Positions 40,486-47,800 are shown, numbered from the stretch's first letter. The stretch is 47,967 nucleotides of DNA from Candidatus Acidiferrum typicum (GCA_025463055.1 JAOAPV010000012.1:1-47967); one strand, 5' to 3'. The notes: generated by a model not told the origin, from the sequence alone. A program made the numbers and translations.

Positions 40486-40848
40486 ATGGTGATTGGGAAT
40501 CGCTTGAGAGAATTGCGTGAATCAAAAGAACTCTCGCAAGGTGACATTGAAAAACGGACAGGCTTGCTGCGGTGTTACATTTCTCGCGTTGAAAACGGTC
40601 ATACAGTTCCAGCGGTTTCGACGCTCGAAAAGATGGCACGGGCCTTAGAAGTGCCAATGTACCGCCTCTTTCATGATGGCGAAGCAGCGGCATCATTGCG
40701 CAAGCTGAAACCTTCGAAGGATGAGGAATTCGGAAGCACAGACGGGGAAGCCGATTACCTCTCCAAACTGCGCAGGCTACTTGCAAAAATGAAACCTCAC
40801 GACCAAAACCTCTTGCTGCACATGGCGCAAAAAGCCGCAAGAGGCTAG
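40486..40848 (+). CDS. XRE-family transcriptional regulator
   Basis: GGGAG sits six bases before the ATG. The 120-residue protein has a Cro/C1-type HTH at residues 4-60: IGNRLRELRESKELSQGDIEKRTGLLRCYISRVENGHTVPAVSTLEKMARALEVP, with the recognition helix around CYISRVENG. The C-terminal 50 residues are charged and predicted helical (LSKLRRLLAKMKPHDQNLLLHMAQKA), a frequent tail in acidobacterial stand-alone regulators. It probably binds DNA as a dimer and may regulate its own A/T-rich upstream region. Two receiver genes flank it downstream but no direct link is visible. Confidence 0.92.
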   Translation: MVIGNRLRELRESKELSQGDIEKRTGLLRCYISRVENGHTVPAVSTLEKMARALEVPMYRLFHDGEAAASLRKLKPSKDEEFGSTDGEADYLSKLRRLLAKMKPHDQNLLLHMAQKAARG

Positions 40849-40902
40849 CCCCGACTTTGCATCGTTCCTGTCTATCCAATGTCGTACGGGCGGGGCCGGG
40901 AA

Positions 40903-41295
40903 TCAGTCCCCTTGCCTGGCGAGCGCGTCTTCTTCTTCGAGCAGGGTTTTGATGCGACGGAGTAGTTCTGCCACGCCATCGCTCTTTGAAACCAGTGCGG
41001 CTGCGCCGAGGATTTTGGCCAGAGAGCCACGAACGAGGTCCCCATACATCGTATAGATAACGACTGGCGTACGGGGCATCCGACTGTGAAGCAGCGCAGC
41101 GACCTCCACACCATTGGCGGTGGGCATGGAAAGGTCGAGCACGATCAGATCGGGATGGAGGGCACCCGGTTGTTGGAGTGCTTCGTTACCGTTAGCGGCC
41201 TCGCAAACTTCAAATTGAGAACGATGCTCGATGAACGTCCGGACCGCGTGCCTTACAGAACTGTCGTCATCAGCGATAAGAATTCGCTTGGGCAT
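40903..41295 (-). CDS. Single-domain response regulator
   Basis: The 130-residue protein is a receiver domain (IADDD acidic pocket, phospho-Asp54 in IVLDLSMP, Thr and Lys in TMYG and VSKSDG), with no DNA-binding or enzymatic output. The motif SDGVAELLRRIKTLL matches the NarL/FixJ-type receivers of Acidobacteriota. It faces away from the XRE gene and is divergent from the similar receiver at 41538, about 240 bases apart. It may be a phosphate sink or protein-interaction regulator. No cognate kinase is next to it. Confidence 0.92.
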   Translation of the reverse strand: MPKRILIADDDSSVRHAVRTFIEHRSQFEVCEAANGNEALQQPGALHPDLIVLDLSMPTANGVEVAALLHSRMPRTPVVIYTMYGDLVRGSLAKILGAAALVSKSDGVAELLRRIKTLLEEEDALARQGD

Positions 41296-41537
41296 GGGAA
41301 ACTGAAAACACGGGTTGCGCTTGCGATTTTAGCGACAGCACAAGTTGCGGCCCATCCGGCAAAGTTCGGCATTTTGAATAGGGTCTTTACCTGCATTAAT
41401 GATTGAATTTGTAGTAATCTACCGGATGATCTCGATAGTAGTGTGGGTGCCAGTATGATGTGATTTGAGTAGGTGAACTACCCCCACAGCGAGGTTCCAC
41501 TCTCCCGCGCTGCGTCCGGCTCATCGGAGGCGCAGAA

Positions 41538-41924
41538 ATGTCATCCTTTGTCACAGATTTACGAATCCTGATTGTCGATGATTCCGACACCACTCGGCGT
41601 ATTCTTGGGACTATCGTGCGTTCCCACGACTGGGTTGTTTGCGGCGAAGCCGAGGACGGATGGTCGGGCGTCAAGAAATTTAAGGAACTAAAACCCGATT
41701 TGGTCTTACTGGACTTGTCAATGCCCGACATCAATGGCCTCGAAGCCGCACGAATGATGTCCGGCTCCGATCCAACCGTGCCAATTATTCTCTTCACCGC
41801 TGTGGTTGCGGACGGCCTCGAAGATGCCGCTCGAAATGCAGGCATTTGTGCCGTCGTTCCAAAAACGCAGAGTTGGAATCTGGTCAAGACTATCGAGACG
41901 GCGGTCACAAAGTCGAGCCAATGA
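41538..41924 (+). CDS. Single-domain response regulator
   Basis: GGAGGCGC precedes the ATG. The 128-residue receiver has VDDSD, phospho-Asp59 in LLDLSMP, LFTAV and VPKTQSW. It shares the same architecture as the divergent gene at 40903, suggesting that the two are old paralogs. It also lacks an output domain. The next gene on this strand, ppa, starts about 300 bases downstream and is probably in a separate transcript. The region between (41925-42232) shows no gene or terminator I can support. Confidence 0.92.
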   Translation: MSSFVTDLRILIVDDSDTTRRILGTIVRSHDWVVCGEAEDGWSGVKKFKELKPDLVLLDLSMPDINGLEAARMMSGSDPTVPIILFTAVVADGLEDAARNAGICAVVPKTQSWNLVKTIETAVTKSSQ

Positions 41925-42232
41925 GCGAAGCGGCGGATCGTTAAATCTGATCGCTCGATTGTTGGACCAGCCGGAAAAGAGTCGTGAGGGACCGCAAATA
42001 CCTAAAGAATAGTCTGCACAACTTCGATATTCGATTGGATGTTCGTATCCGGTCGGAGCCACGCCTCGTATCGAATCACAATGCGGGTGCTTGGGCATCA
42101 GCAAATCAAACGAAAACCGTAGCACTCCCAACAAGGGTGCGCTACATACATTTTTTGGCTTGCGCCCTGTCAACGCCCGATTTTGAACCCACTTCCGTTT
42201 ACCAGACATTAAAAATAATACACGGAGGACGT

Positions 42233-42796
42233 ATGGCGAAAAATGGAAATAGGAACGGGCTCGCTAATCCGTCACGGCTCAAGCCCGTTGATGAAGATGA
42301 CGATGAAATCATCAAAGTCGTGATCGAAACGCCCAAGGGAAGCCGGAACAAATATGCATTCGATCCAGATGAGAAGGCATTCACTCTGAAAAAGGTGCTT
42401 CCCGCAGGTATGGCTTTCCCTTATGACTTTGGGTTTGTGCCCTCAACCGAAGCAGAGGATGGCGATCCACTGGATGTGTTGGTCCTTATGGACGAACCCG
42501 CGTTCCCTGGCTGTCTCGTGAAGTGCCGCGTGGTTGGAGTAATCGAGGGCGAACAGGGCAATGGCAAAAAGACGGAACGCAATGATCGAGTTGTTGCCGT
42601 GGAGATCGCAAACCATCAGTGGGAACACATCGACCACATTGATAATCTGGGCAAACAGTTTGTGAAGGAACTGTGCGAGTTCTCTGTGAACTACCACGAT
42701 CTGACGGGCAAAGAATATCGGATTCTCGACATTAAGGGACCGGGTGGTGCGCGGAAGTCCGTCGAGCAGGCGATGAAAGCAGTGAAAAAAGGCTGA
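42233..42796 (+). CDS. ppa: Inorganic pyrophosphatase (family I)
   Basis: CGGAGG lies four bases before the ATG at 42233. The 187-residue enzyme hydrolyses pyrophosphate to phosphate in the cytoplasm. The metal-binding signature DGDPLDVLV is at residues 76-84, with the preceding FPYDFGFVP loop and upstream Lys and Glu residues (VVIETPKGSRNKYAFD) also conserved. An N-terminal extension of about 25 acidic residues is unusual but small. A longer frame from 41984 has no ribosome binding site. Two DUF3147 genes follow after 11 bases, indicating an operon that might link pyrophosphate use with a membrane function. Confidence 0.95.
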   Translation: MAKNGNRNGLANPSRLKPVDEDDDEIIKVVIETPKGSRNKYAFDPDEKAFTLKKVLPAGMAFPYDFGFVPSTEAEDGDPLDVLVLMDEPAFPGCLVKCRVVGVIEGEQGNGKKTERNDRVVAVEIANHQWEHIDHIDNLGKQFVKELCEFSVNYHDLTGKEYRILDIKGPGGARKSVEQAMKAVKKG

Positions 42797-42807
42797 TTCC
42801 GTCTTCG

Positions 42808-43149
42808 ATGAAAGAAATTCTCCTCCGCATGGTGCTAGGGGGCTCGCTCGTTTCGGCTTTCGCGGCTCTTGGTGACATTTTCAAACCCAAACGGTTTGCA
42901 GGTCTTTTCGGTGCGGCACCCTCCGTTGCACTGGCAACGTTGGCACTGACAGCCGACACGCAGGGCAAGTTATACGCTTCGATTGAAGCCCGTTCAATGG
43001 TCGGCGGTGCGATTGCCTTCTTTGTTTATTCCTCTTGTGTTTGCGGGTTGCTGTTCCGCTACAAATGGCCCGCGCTTCTGGTGACATTGCTTTTGATACC
43101 TGTATGGATTGTTACCGCGTTCGGTATTTGGCTCGCATTCCTCCGGTGA
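42808..43149 (+). CDS. DUF3147-family membrane protein (first of pair)
   Basis: The 113-residue protein has about four hydrophobic helices: residues 7-24, 37-50, 62-82 and 88-110. It belongs to the DUF3147 type by eye: LGGSLVSAFAALGDIFKPKRFAGLFGAAPSVALATLAL, where a Lys-Pro-Lys turn is followed by a Gly-Ala-rich helix. Function is unknown; members often occur as tandem genes. It starts 11 bases after ppa and four bases before the next family member, so all three are probably one transcript. Confidence 0.85.
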   Translation: MKEILLRMVLGGSLVSAFAALGDIFKPKRFAGLFGAAPSVALATLALTADTQGKLYASIEARSMVGGAIAFFVYSSCVCGLLFRYKWPALLVTLLLIPVWIVTAFGIWLAFLR

Positions 43150-43153
43150 GAAC

Positions 43154-43573
43154 ATGAAAGTCAAAGCGAGCCTATCGGCGCTGAAGCAAACGAAATGGTA
43201 TGAGTATGCAACCCGTTTCCTCATTGGAGGAGCGATCACCGTGTTCGCCGGGCTCGTTGCCAAGAAGTTCGGTCCCACGGTCGGCGGATTGTTCTTGGCG
43301 TTTCCCGCGATCTTTCCTGCCAGTGCGACGTTAATTGAGAAACATGAGAAACAGAGGAAGGAACGAGCAGGAATGCACGCGGGGCATCGTGGGCAAGACG
43401 CGGCTGCGCTCGACGCGGCAGGTGCCGCAATGGGAAGCATCGGTCTGATCGCCTTTGCGATACTTGTTTGGTTTTCTTTGCCCCGTTTCCCAACATGGGC
43501 CGTGCTCGCTGGAAGCGCTCTGGCATGGTTGGTTGTTTCCGTATGTGTTTGGATCGTTTGCGAACGTATATGA
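43154..43573 (+). CDS. DUF3147-family membrane protein (second of pair)
   Basis: The ATG at 43154 follows GGTGAG and the previous stop by four bases. The 139-residue protein repeats the family pattern, RFLIGGAITVFAGLVAKKFGPTVGGLFLAFPAIFPASATLIEKHE. A cytoplasmic-type charged loop with GMHAGHRGQDAAALDAAGAAMGS and two more helices (GLIAFAILVWFSL and AWLVVSVCVWIV) complete it. The two proteins probably form a heteromeric integral membrane complex. Function not known. Confidence 0.85.
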   Translation: MKVKASLSALKQTKWYEYATRFLIGGAITVFAGLVAKKFGPTVGGLFLAFPAIFPASATLIEKHEKQRKERAGMHAGHRGQDAAALDAAGAAMGSIGLIAFAILVWFSLPRFPTWAVLAGSALAWLVVSVCVWIVCERI

Positions 43574-43904
43574 ACATGCGGCGATGTGACAAGTCGGGTC
43601 CGTTATCGTCGGCGTGCATCGTTGGGATGTTTGACCTTACGGAATCCTCCGCCTATTCTCCAGTTTCCGACTGTTTCTTAGCCGATTGTTTCAGCGATGG
43701 ACCGTATCGCCTGTCTTTAATTGTGTTGACGATTTCCAAAACAACTTGGTTTATGTCCGGCAATTGAAATGCCCCTGGCCGAGCACGTTTTTGGTTTTGT
43801 GTTTTGATTTTTCTCACAAGTCCAATGGTCGGCGTGCTCCGCGACAATAGACATACCCCATACGGGGTAGGATCGCCTTTCAAACTGACTACCGCGGATG
43901 TGTT

Positions 43905-44171
43905 TGATGGCGCACCGTTTGAGAACTACTGACGCTATGCTATGAAATCGCTCCTTTATTAACCGCAAACGATCAAGCTCCACGGTGCATCTATAAAGCG
44001 GGCGCGACAATCTCCAGAATGCGGTTCCGAGCGGGCGGACGCCGAGATGTTTGCGCCCTTATTGCCCGCAAACGATCAAGCTTCCACGGCGCATCTAAGC
44101 TTGGGCGCGAGAACTCATTGACGCTCCGCTTCCCCCAAGAGCGACGGATGACGTTGAGATGTCGCGCCCAA
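43905..44171 (+). repeat. Tandem palindromic repeats, about 102-base period
   Basis: CGCAAACGATCAAGCT at 43965 and again at 44067 begins two related units. Each is followed by a hairpin: GGGCGCGACAATCTC with GAGATGTTTGCGCCC in the first, and TTGGGCGCGA with TCGCGCCCAA (10 bp) in the second, near 44102-44170. A partial third unit with GAGAACT and TGACGCT precedes them near 43919. No coding sequence fits the region 43574-44190. The function is unknown. The second hairpin ends in GCCCAAC, discussed in the rejected list as a possible attC. Confidence 0.65.
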
Positions 44172-44190
44172 CTTTCGGATGGTGCCGCCA

Positions 44191-44295
44191 ATGAATGTCA
44201 TCGCATTAATTACGGTTGCTTTGATCGGTGACGGGTTCATGCTCTACGCCCTGTTTCAGTGGACGCGGGAAACGGTGCGCAACAGCAACCAATAG
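44191..44295 (+). CDS. Small single-pass membrane protein (34 aa)
   Basis: ATG at 44191 encodes MNVIALITVALIGDGFMLYA followed by LFQWTRETVRNSNQ and a stop. One hydrophobic helix of about 20 residues with a basic C-terminal tail suggests an inner-membrane micro-protein. GGATGGTG lies a few bases upstream, a modest ribosome binding site. It ends 10 bases before the duplicated cassette at 44306. Too short to be certain; the hydrophobic pattern and position argue for a real gene. Confidence 0.45.
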   Translation: MNVIALITVALIGDGFMLYALFQWTRETVRNSNQ

Positions 44296-44305
44296 GGTTT
44301 ACGCA

Positions 44306-44568
44306 ATCTTGAGCGTTGGTGTGGGATCGAACAGACGGATGCTGTCCAACTTGATACATTTTGTAAATCACATCTGTGGTATATCCGGTCGGAAATCCCC
44401 TGAAAGAAGGCCAGCCCATGATTGCACCTCTCGACATTTTCATCAAAACCGAAGATGGAACGTACGTGTGGAAGGCAGCGGCGTAATCGGCAATGCCCAC
44501 GTCCACGCCTCCAGTTCCGGTTTGTCCCATTCATCTGACTTTCATGGTGCCCTGCACTCCTGAAGAAA
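44306..44568 (+). repeat. Small-gene cassette, copy 2 (homologous to 25295-25558)
   Basis: ATCTTGAGCGTTGG at 44306 starts similarity to the minus strand of 25295-25558. It includes a conserved upstream segment (TGATACATTTTG, then TAAATCACAT), an AGAAGG ribosome binding site, the LDIF peptide and the beginning of the zinc-ribbon gene. The non-coding part is conserved about as well as the coding part, so it may hold regulatory signals. Confidence 0.85.
44418..44486 (+). CDS. Short conserved peptide, LDIF type (22 aa), copy 2
   Basis: ATG at 44418 after AGAAGGCC encodes MIAPLDIFIKTEDGTYVWKA followed by two Ala and a stop. Its counterpart at 25374-25445 has the same reading frame with an extra Ala codon. 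Synonymous changes at Leu, Asp, Ile and Gly codons support translation. It ends six bases before the zinc-ribbon start, so it could act as a leader or coupled peptide. It is also possible that both copies descend from a longer gene truncated before the duplication. Confidence 0.5.
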   Translation: MIAPLDIFIKTEDGTYVWKAAA

Positions 44569-44705
44569 CAATAAAAACTTTGCCCGGACTCACAAGCTGT
44601 TCCCGATGCGCCAATCTCAGTTGCAAACTCTTCTACGTGTACGGTGGCAGGGCAACGGAGGGCTATTACAAGCTCGAACCGACCGGGGAGTTGAAGCGGC
44701 GTTAG
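44493..44705 (+). CDS. Zinc-ribbon-like small protein (70 aa)
   Basis: The 70-residue protein has Cys11 and His14 in VCPIHLTFM and Cys36, Cys39 and Cys44 in SCSRCANLSCKLF, giving four or more possible zinc ligands. It ends with GYYKLEPTGELKRR. The layout resembles small acidobacterial zinc-binding proteins. Between the two copies of this cassette the aligned codons after the Pro-rich start differ only at synonymous positions, which supports selection on the protein. Its start lies six bases after the LDIF peptide, suggesting coupled translation. Function unknown; DNA, RNA or protein binding is possible. Confidence 0.7.
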   Translation: MPTSTPPVPVCPIHLTFMVPCTPEETIKTLPGLTSCSRCANLSCKLFYVYGGRATEGYYKLEPTGELKRR

Positions 44706-44855
44706 TACGGCGCACCCAAGCGATTACAGCCACGGTTGAGGTTCGCGGATTCAAGTGTCGGGAGACTGCTTGCCGGATAATTTACAGCGAAGAACTGGGG
44801 AGTTTTGCAAGCTGGATAAGTCAGGCAAGCCGATCCCGGTTTAGGTTTAAAAGAA

Positions 44856-44886
44856 AAGGCCACCGGAAAGTTTCTTCAATGGCCTT
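44856..44886 (-). terminator. Rho-independent terminator on minus strand
   Basis: AAGGCCA and TGGCCTT form a 7-bp stem. On the minus strand it is followed by TTCTTTT. It would end the small membrane-protein gene at 44968-45126. Confidence 0.65.
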
Positions 44887-44967
44887 GTTGGTTGGCTTGA
44901 GCCAGAGCGGGAACTAGCCAGATACGATTGCCAATCGCTTCCCGCTCTTATTAGGCTGGCGAGACCG

Positions 44968-45126
44968 CTACTCTTCGAACCTCCATTCTCCCGTGCGTAC
45001 GCGTCCGATGACAAGACGCCACATCCGAGGGTCCGCGATGGTTGCAACACAGCGTATTAAAAAGTAGCGCACGAACACGACGGCTCCAAGTACTCCGAAC
45101 ACATACTGCATTGCGTGAAAGTTCAT
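44968..45126 (-). CDS. Small membrane protein (52 aa)
   Basis: AGGAG sits five bases before the ATG at 45126, a strong site. The protein, MNFHAMQYVFGVLGAVVFVR then YFLIRCVATIADPRMWRLVIGRVRTGEWRFEE, has one hydrophobic helix at residues 6-27. Its tail is short and contains Arg and Trp. A longer frame to 45198 lacks a good site. A terminator lies about 80 bases downstream. Function unknown. Confidence 0.65.
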   Translation of the reverse strand: MNFHAMQYVFGVLGAVVFVRYFLIRCVATIADPRMWRLVIGRVRTGEWRFEE

Positions 45127-45298
45127 TCTTTCTCCTTTTGCTTTTTGATTTTTCCTCACTGCCGCTGTAAGTATGCCCACGTCTATACGTAGAACCAATA
45201 GTACAGACGTACTACCCTATGGATGGTTATAACCAGCGTGTGAACTCTACGGATGTCTATCTCTGGACATACGCACCCACCCGTGATAGTTTCGGATC

Positions 45299-45469
45299 AT
45301 GGCAGGAAAGAAACCCAAAGCGACTAGCACGGGGCAACGGGAGAAAGTTGCCGTCTGGGTGGACCATCACCTGATGGCCGCGTTGCGCGAGTATCAGCAA
45401 AAAGTCGGCGTGCCTGTTTCGGAATCGATCAGGCGAGCTATTGCAGAGTACATTCGGAAATTAATCTAG
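45299..45469 (+). CDS. Ribbon-helix-helix protein (56 aa)
   Basis: This small gene encodes a 56-residue protein with a basic N-terminus and the RHH pattern. The strand EKVAVWVDHHLMAALREYQ is followed by the second helix GVPVSESIRRAIAEYIRKL. Such proteins bind DNA as dimers through the N-terminal strand and are typical CopG/antitoxin-like repressors. No toxin gene is evident next to it. No clear ribosome binding site lies directly upstream (GGATC at best). A remnant resembling its second helix lies just downstream. Confidence 0.75.
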   Translation: MAGKKPKATSTGQREKVAVWVDHHLMAALREYQQKVGVPVSESIRRAIAEYIRKLI

Positions 45470-45482
45470 AGAGGGCCGAGAT

Positions 45483-45554
45483 CATGGCGTGCCGGTATCG
45501 GAATTTGTGCGGCGGGCGATTGTTCAAGCGTTAAAGGCAGTCAAGGTCAGATGA
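45483..45554 (+). pseudogene. Remnant of a second ribbon-helix-helix gene
   Basis: The frame HGVPVSEFVRRAIVQALKAV, then a stop at 45552-45554, closely matches VGVPVSESIRRAIAEYIRKL of the gene ending at 45469. Only the C-terminal helix survives, about 15 bases after that stop. It is likely a decayed tandem duplicate. Confidence 0.65.
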
Positions 45555-45638
45555 CAGGACGGTTGCGAGTGTCCCGACAAGAGGAACACACAACCTGCTT
45601 CTCGTTCAGAATAAATTGCTCTTTTTCTTGTCCATCAA

Positions 45639-46040
45639 TCACTCCAATTCGAAAGTACGAATCTTACTGAGCTTGTCTTTAACTTCTTGCACGGTCTTAC
45701 CGTCGATGATGTTGCCGTCGTGGTCTCGTACAGCGGTCTCCTGCTCTGCACTCGGCGGATTCATAGGCACCGGATTGTTGTTACTCTCGCGCATTTCATA
45801 CGTGTACGCGCTATAACGAGTTCGCGACCGCTTGATATAGATGCGGTTCCTATCGATGACCGTTTGAAAACCGGATGGCATCCGCTGCGCGATTTGCTTT
45901 TCGATTTTTGCAAGCACACGCCCCACTTGCCCAGGTCGGAACGCATGCACATCAATCAAGTGCGATACGAACTTCGTCTCAGACATCGTAGAAAATCCGC
46001 AGTCCTGCTCCTGGCATTCGAATGTGATTTTATCGGCCAT
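45639..46040 (-). CDS. C2H2-type zinc-finger-containing protein of unknown function
   Basis: From the ATG at 46040 the protein has 133 residues. Residues 7-32, FECQEQDCGFSTMSETKFVSHLIDVH, place Cys9, Cys14, His27 and His32 in a C-x4-C-x12-H-x4-H arrangement, which is the classical C2H2 finger. This is uncommon in bacteria. Next comes IEKQIAQRMPSGFQTVIDRNRIYI and a Pro-rich, acidic C-terminus. The start overlaps the upstream gene by 11 bases, so the pair is probably an operon. A longer frame to 46106 adds residues not fitting the finger. No signal peptide. Confidence 0.65.
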   Translation of the reverse strand: MADKITFECQEQDCGFSTMSETKFVSHLIDVHAFRPGQVGRVLAKIEKQIAQRMPSGFQTVIDRNRIYIKRSRTRYSAYTYEMRESNNNPVPMNPPSAEQETAVRDHDGNIIDGKTVQEVKDKLSKIRTFELE

Positions 46041-46233
46041 GCTGGAGAGTGCCTTTCGACTCGTTAAGCTGTGCCGCATACGCTTCCATCTTCTCGCGGG
46101 GTCCAAACGCGCAAGGCGAGCCGGGTTCGCTACCGTCGAGCATTACAGTGGCCCAGATTTCGCTCTTGCCAGCCGTTGTCCACAGCTCTGCTTTGAATTG
46201 AGTCGCTGGAATCGCTTGAGCCTTCATGCTCAT
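46030..46233 (-). CDS. Small protein of unknown function (67 aa), coupled to zinc-finger gene
   Basis: The ATG at 46233 follows GAGGAAAG. The protein reads MSMKAQAIPATQFKAELWTTAG, with a conserved-looking beta-strand segment KSEIWATVMLDGSEPGSPCAFG and an acidic helical tail MEAYAAQLNES. The stop lies within the start of the downstream zinc-finger gene (11-base overlap), so they are probably translated together. No domain recognised. Confidence 0.6.
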   Translation of the reverse strand: MSMKAQAIPATQFKAELWTTAGKSEIWATVMLDGSEPGSPCAFGPREKMEAYAAQLNESKGTLQHGR

Positions 46234-46271
46234 GATTTTACTTTCCTCGCGGCCACTAGCGCCAGATTTTC

Positions 46272-46715
46272 TCAGTTGCTCGGGTCCGGATAAAGTGCCG
46301 CAAATGTTTCAAGACAGAGCCAGAGAATGTGGAAGGCAATGCTCACTCTCACAATTCCAAGCGCTCCCATTGACTCAAATACATCTAACGAAGAGAGAGC
46401 GGCGATTAAAGGGGGAACGTGCGCCAGCGCTCCGACCACATTCCATTTCCTCGAATTCGCTTTAGCCGAGCCAAATACGAGTAATACCGCAATAATCGTC
46501 ATCAACATGTAAGCCTGGATCAGCCCAACCCAGACCATGGGGTTCTTCCGCATGAAACCAAATAGTCCGGTGCCAGTCATCCAGCCGATGGTCGTAGCGA
46601 CAGCACTACTCAACGCAACCGATGCCAAAATCGTCCCATGAATCCGCAGTAGCCACCGCCGAAACGTGGCAATCCGCGAAGTAGGTTGCGGAGTCGTCAA
46701 AGCGTAGGTGTTCAT
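46272..46715 (-). CDS. Integral membrane protein of unknown function
   Basis: The 147-residue protein has about four hydrophobic helices: residues 26-47, 62-85, 96-111 and 122-143. Loops contain RKNPMVWVGLIQAYMLM and RKWNVVGALAHVPP. The N-terminus (MNTYALTTPQPTSRIATFRRW) is short and basic, consistent with a cytoplasmic side. The pattern is that of a small four-helix membrane protein, and no family was recognised with confidence. A ribosome binding site is not evident. It is separated by about 40 bases from the small gene below it on the same strand. Confidence 0.7.
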   Translation of the reverse strand: MNTYALTTPQPTSRIATFRRWLLRIHGTILASVALSSAVATTIGWMTGTGLFGFMRKNPMVWVGLIQAYMLMTIIAVLLVFGSAKANSRKWNVVGALAHVPPLIAALSSLDVFESMGALGIVRVSIAFHILWLCLETFAALYPDPSN

Positions 46716-46932
46716 GAGGTTTAATTTATCAAGAATTCACTTTCAGTCTCAACGAACCAGTAACGTTTCTCCACGTCGTAAAGAAAGCGTGAGACAGCTA
46801 ACTCCTGGTTAGTCGGCTTATCGGACAATTGAGCCGAAAAGCTTTGTTATTGACCACGCTCCAAAGTTTTAGTTACCTTTGCGTGCAGCAGAATCCCAGG
46901 TCCGACCCAATCCCCAAAATGGAGGAGCCACG

Positions 46933-47505
46933 ATGAGCCAGAGAATTTTTGCCATTTGCCTCCTTGTTGTTTTCGCGTTCTTTGCAGGCGTTGCGATGAG
47001 TCACGGCAACAAGGACACTCAGCCAGCAGCCCAGGAATCAACCGCCTCGGTGAAAGCATCTCCCGCCGAAGGATACAACGTTCATGTACTCGCACCCCAC
47101 CTGGTAGACGGCAAACAGATGGGACCGTACCATCACTACTGCAAGGTGATCGCGCCCGACCCGCAAATACAGTGCCTGATTTACGACTCGACCGAAACCA
47201 ATGCCAACTTGGTGCAGGTGGAATGGATTTATGCCAAAAAGCTAACGCGGAGTCAGGTGCCGCTGCAGGAATGGAACAAAGACTGGCATGACCACAAGAT
47301 TGAGATCGCTGGCGGAAGAGTCCAAGTGCTTGACTTGCCGCCGGACAAGGCCAAGGACGTCGCCGACCTTGTCGCTACTACCGACGGGATGATCTATCAC
47401 TTCTACTTTGGCAGCATGTTGCCCACAGGCAAAATGAGTGTCGCCCAGGCCGTCGGGCATAAGCCGATGACCTCGGCGGAGTACAAGAATTACGAATCGA
47501 AATAG
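46933..47505 (+). CDS. Secreted DUF1264 (OBAP-like) protein
   Basis: GGAGGAGCC lies six bases before the ATG at 46933. The 190-residue protein has a signal peptide (MSQRIFAICLLVVFAFFAGVAM) and the DUF1264 pattern: VHVLAPHLVDGKQMGPYHHYCKVI, then QCLIYDSTETNANLVQVEWIYAKKL and LQEWNKDWHDHKIEI. DUF1264 is known from plant oil-body-associated proteins and several bacteria. His and Cys residues in HHYCK and the WHDHK motif might bind a metal. It stands alone, and a large shadow frame on the other strand was discarded. Confidence 0.88.
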   Translation: MSQRIFAICLLVVFAFFAGVAMSHGNKDTQPAAQESTASVKASPAEGYNVHVLAPHLVDGKQMGPYHHYCKVIAPDPQIQCLIYDSTETNANLVQVEWIYAKKLTRSQVPLQEWNKDWHDHKIEIAGGRVQVLDLPPDKAKDVADLVATTDGMIYHFYFGSMLPTGKMSVAQAVGHKPMTSAEYKNYESK

Positions 47506-47601
47506 GTTGCCGTTCGGTCTGCGGTGCCCATCTCGTCCTTGACGGACAAGCGGTCGCACCGCATCCCTGGCGCGATCCGCCGACAGGATACAATTTCACC
47601 G

Positions 47602-47772
47602 ATGAGCACTTGGCCCGAACCGAAGCCGTGCAAACGCAAATGGGGAAGAGCGCCTTTTGACCAGATGCTTAGGCACATCCGCGAGGACAAGTGCGAACAA
47701 TGCAGAGCCGTGGTGCTGTATTTTCGCAGGGAAGCCGAATTGGAATTGTTTCTACGAAACAGCCGGAACTGA
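47602..47772 (+). CDS. Possible small protein with CxxC (56 aa)
   Basis: From MSTWPEPKPCKRKWGRAPFD the frame continues to DKCEQCRAVVLYFRREAELELF and a stop. The Cys-x-x-Cys and the Trp/basic N-terminus are suggestive, but the ribosome binding site (AGGAT, weak) and length leave doubt. The frame from 47524 has no site. Confidence 0.35.
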   Translation: MSTWPEPKPCKRKWGRAPFDQMLRHIREDKCEQCRAVVLYFRREAELELFLRNSRN

Positions 47773-47800
47773 ACGGGCGGTAGTGCCCTCATCCTTTAGC

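Noticed and set aside
44102-44171. Integron attC site
   Set aside because: The hairpin ends in GCCCAAC, which fits RYYYAAC, but the arms pair for 10 bases without the 5-6-base unpaired spacer between R and L boxes. No integrase is present and the upstream part of the unit is also repeated.
43574-44171. CRISPR array
   Set aside because: Only two full units with a 102-base period and imperfect repeats, no cas genes nearby.
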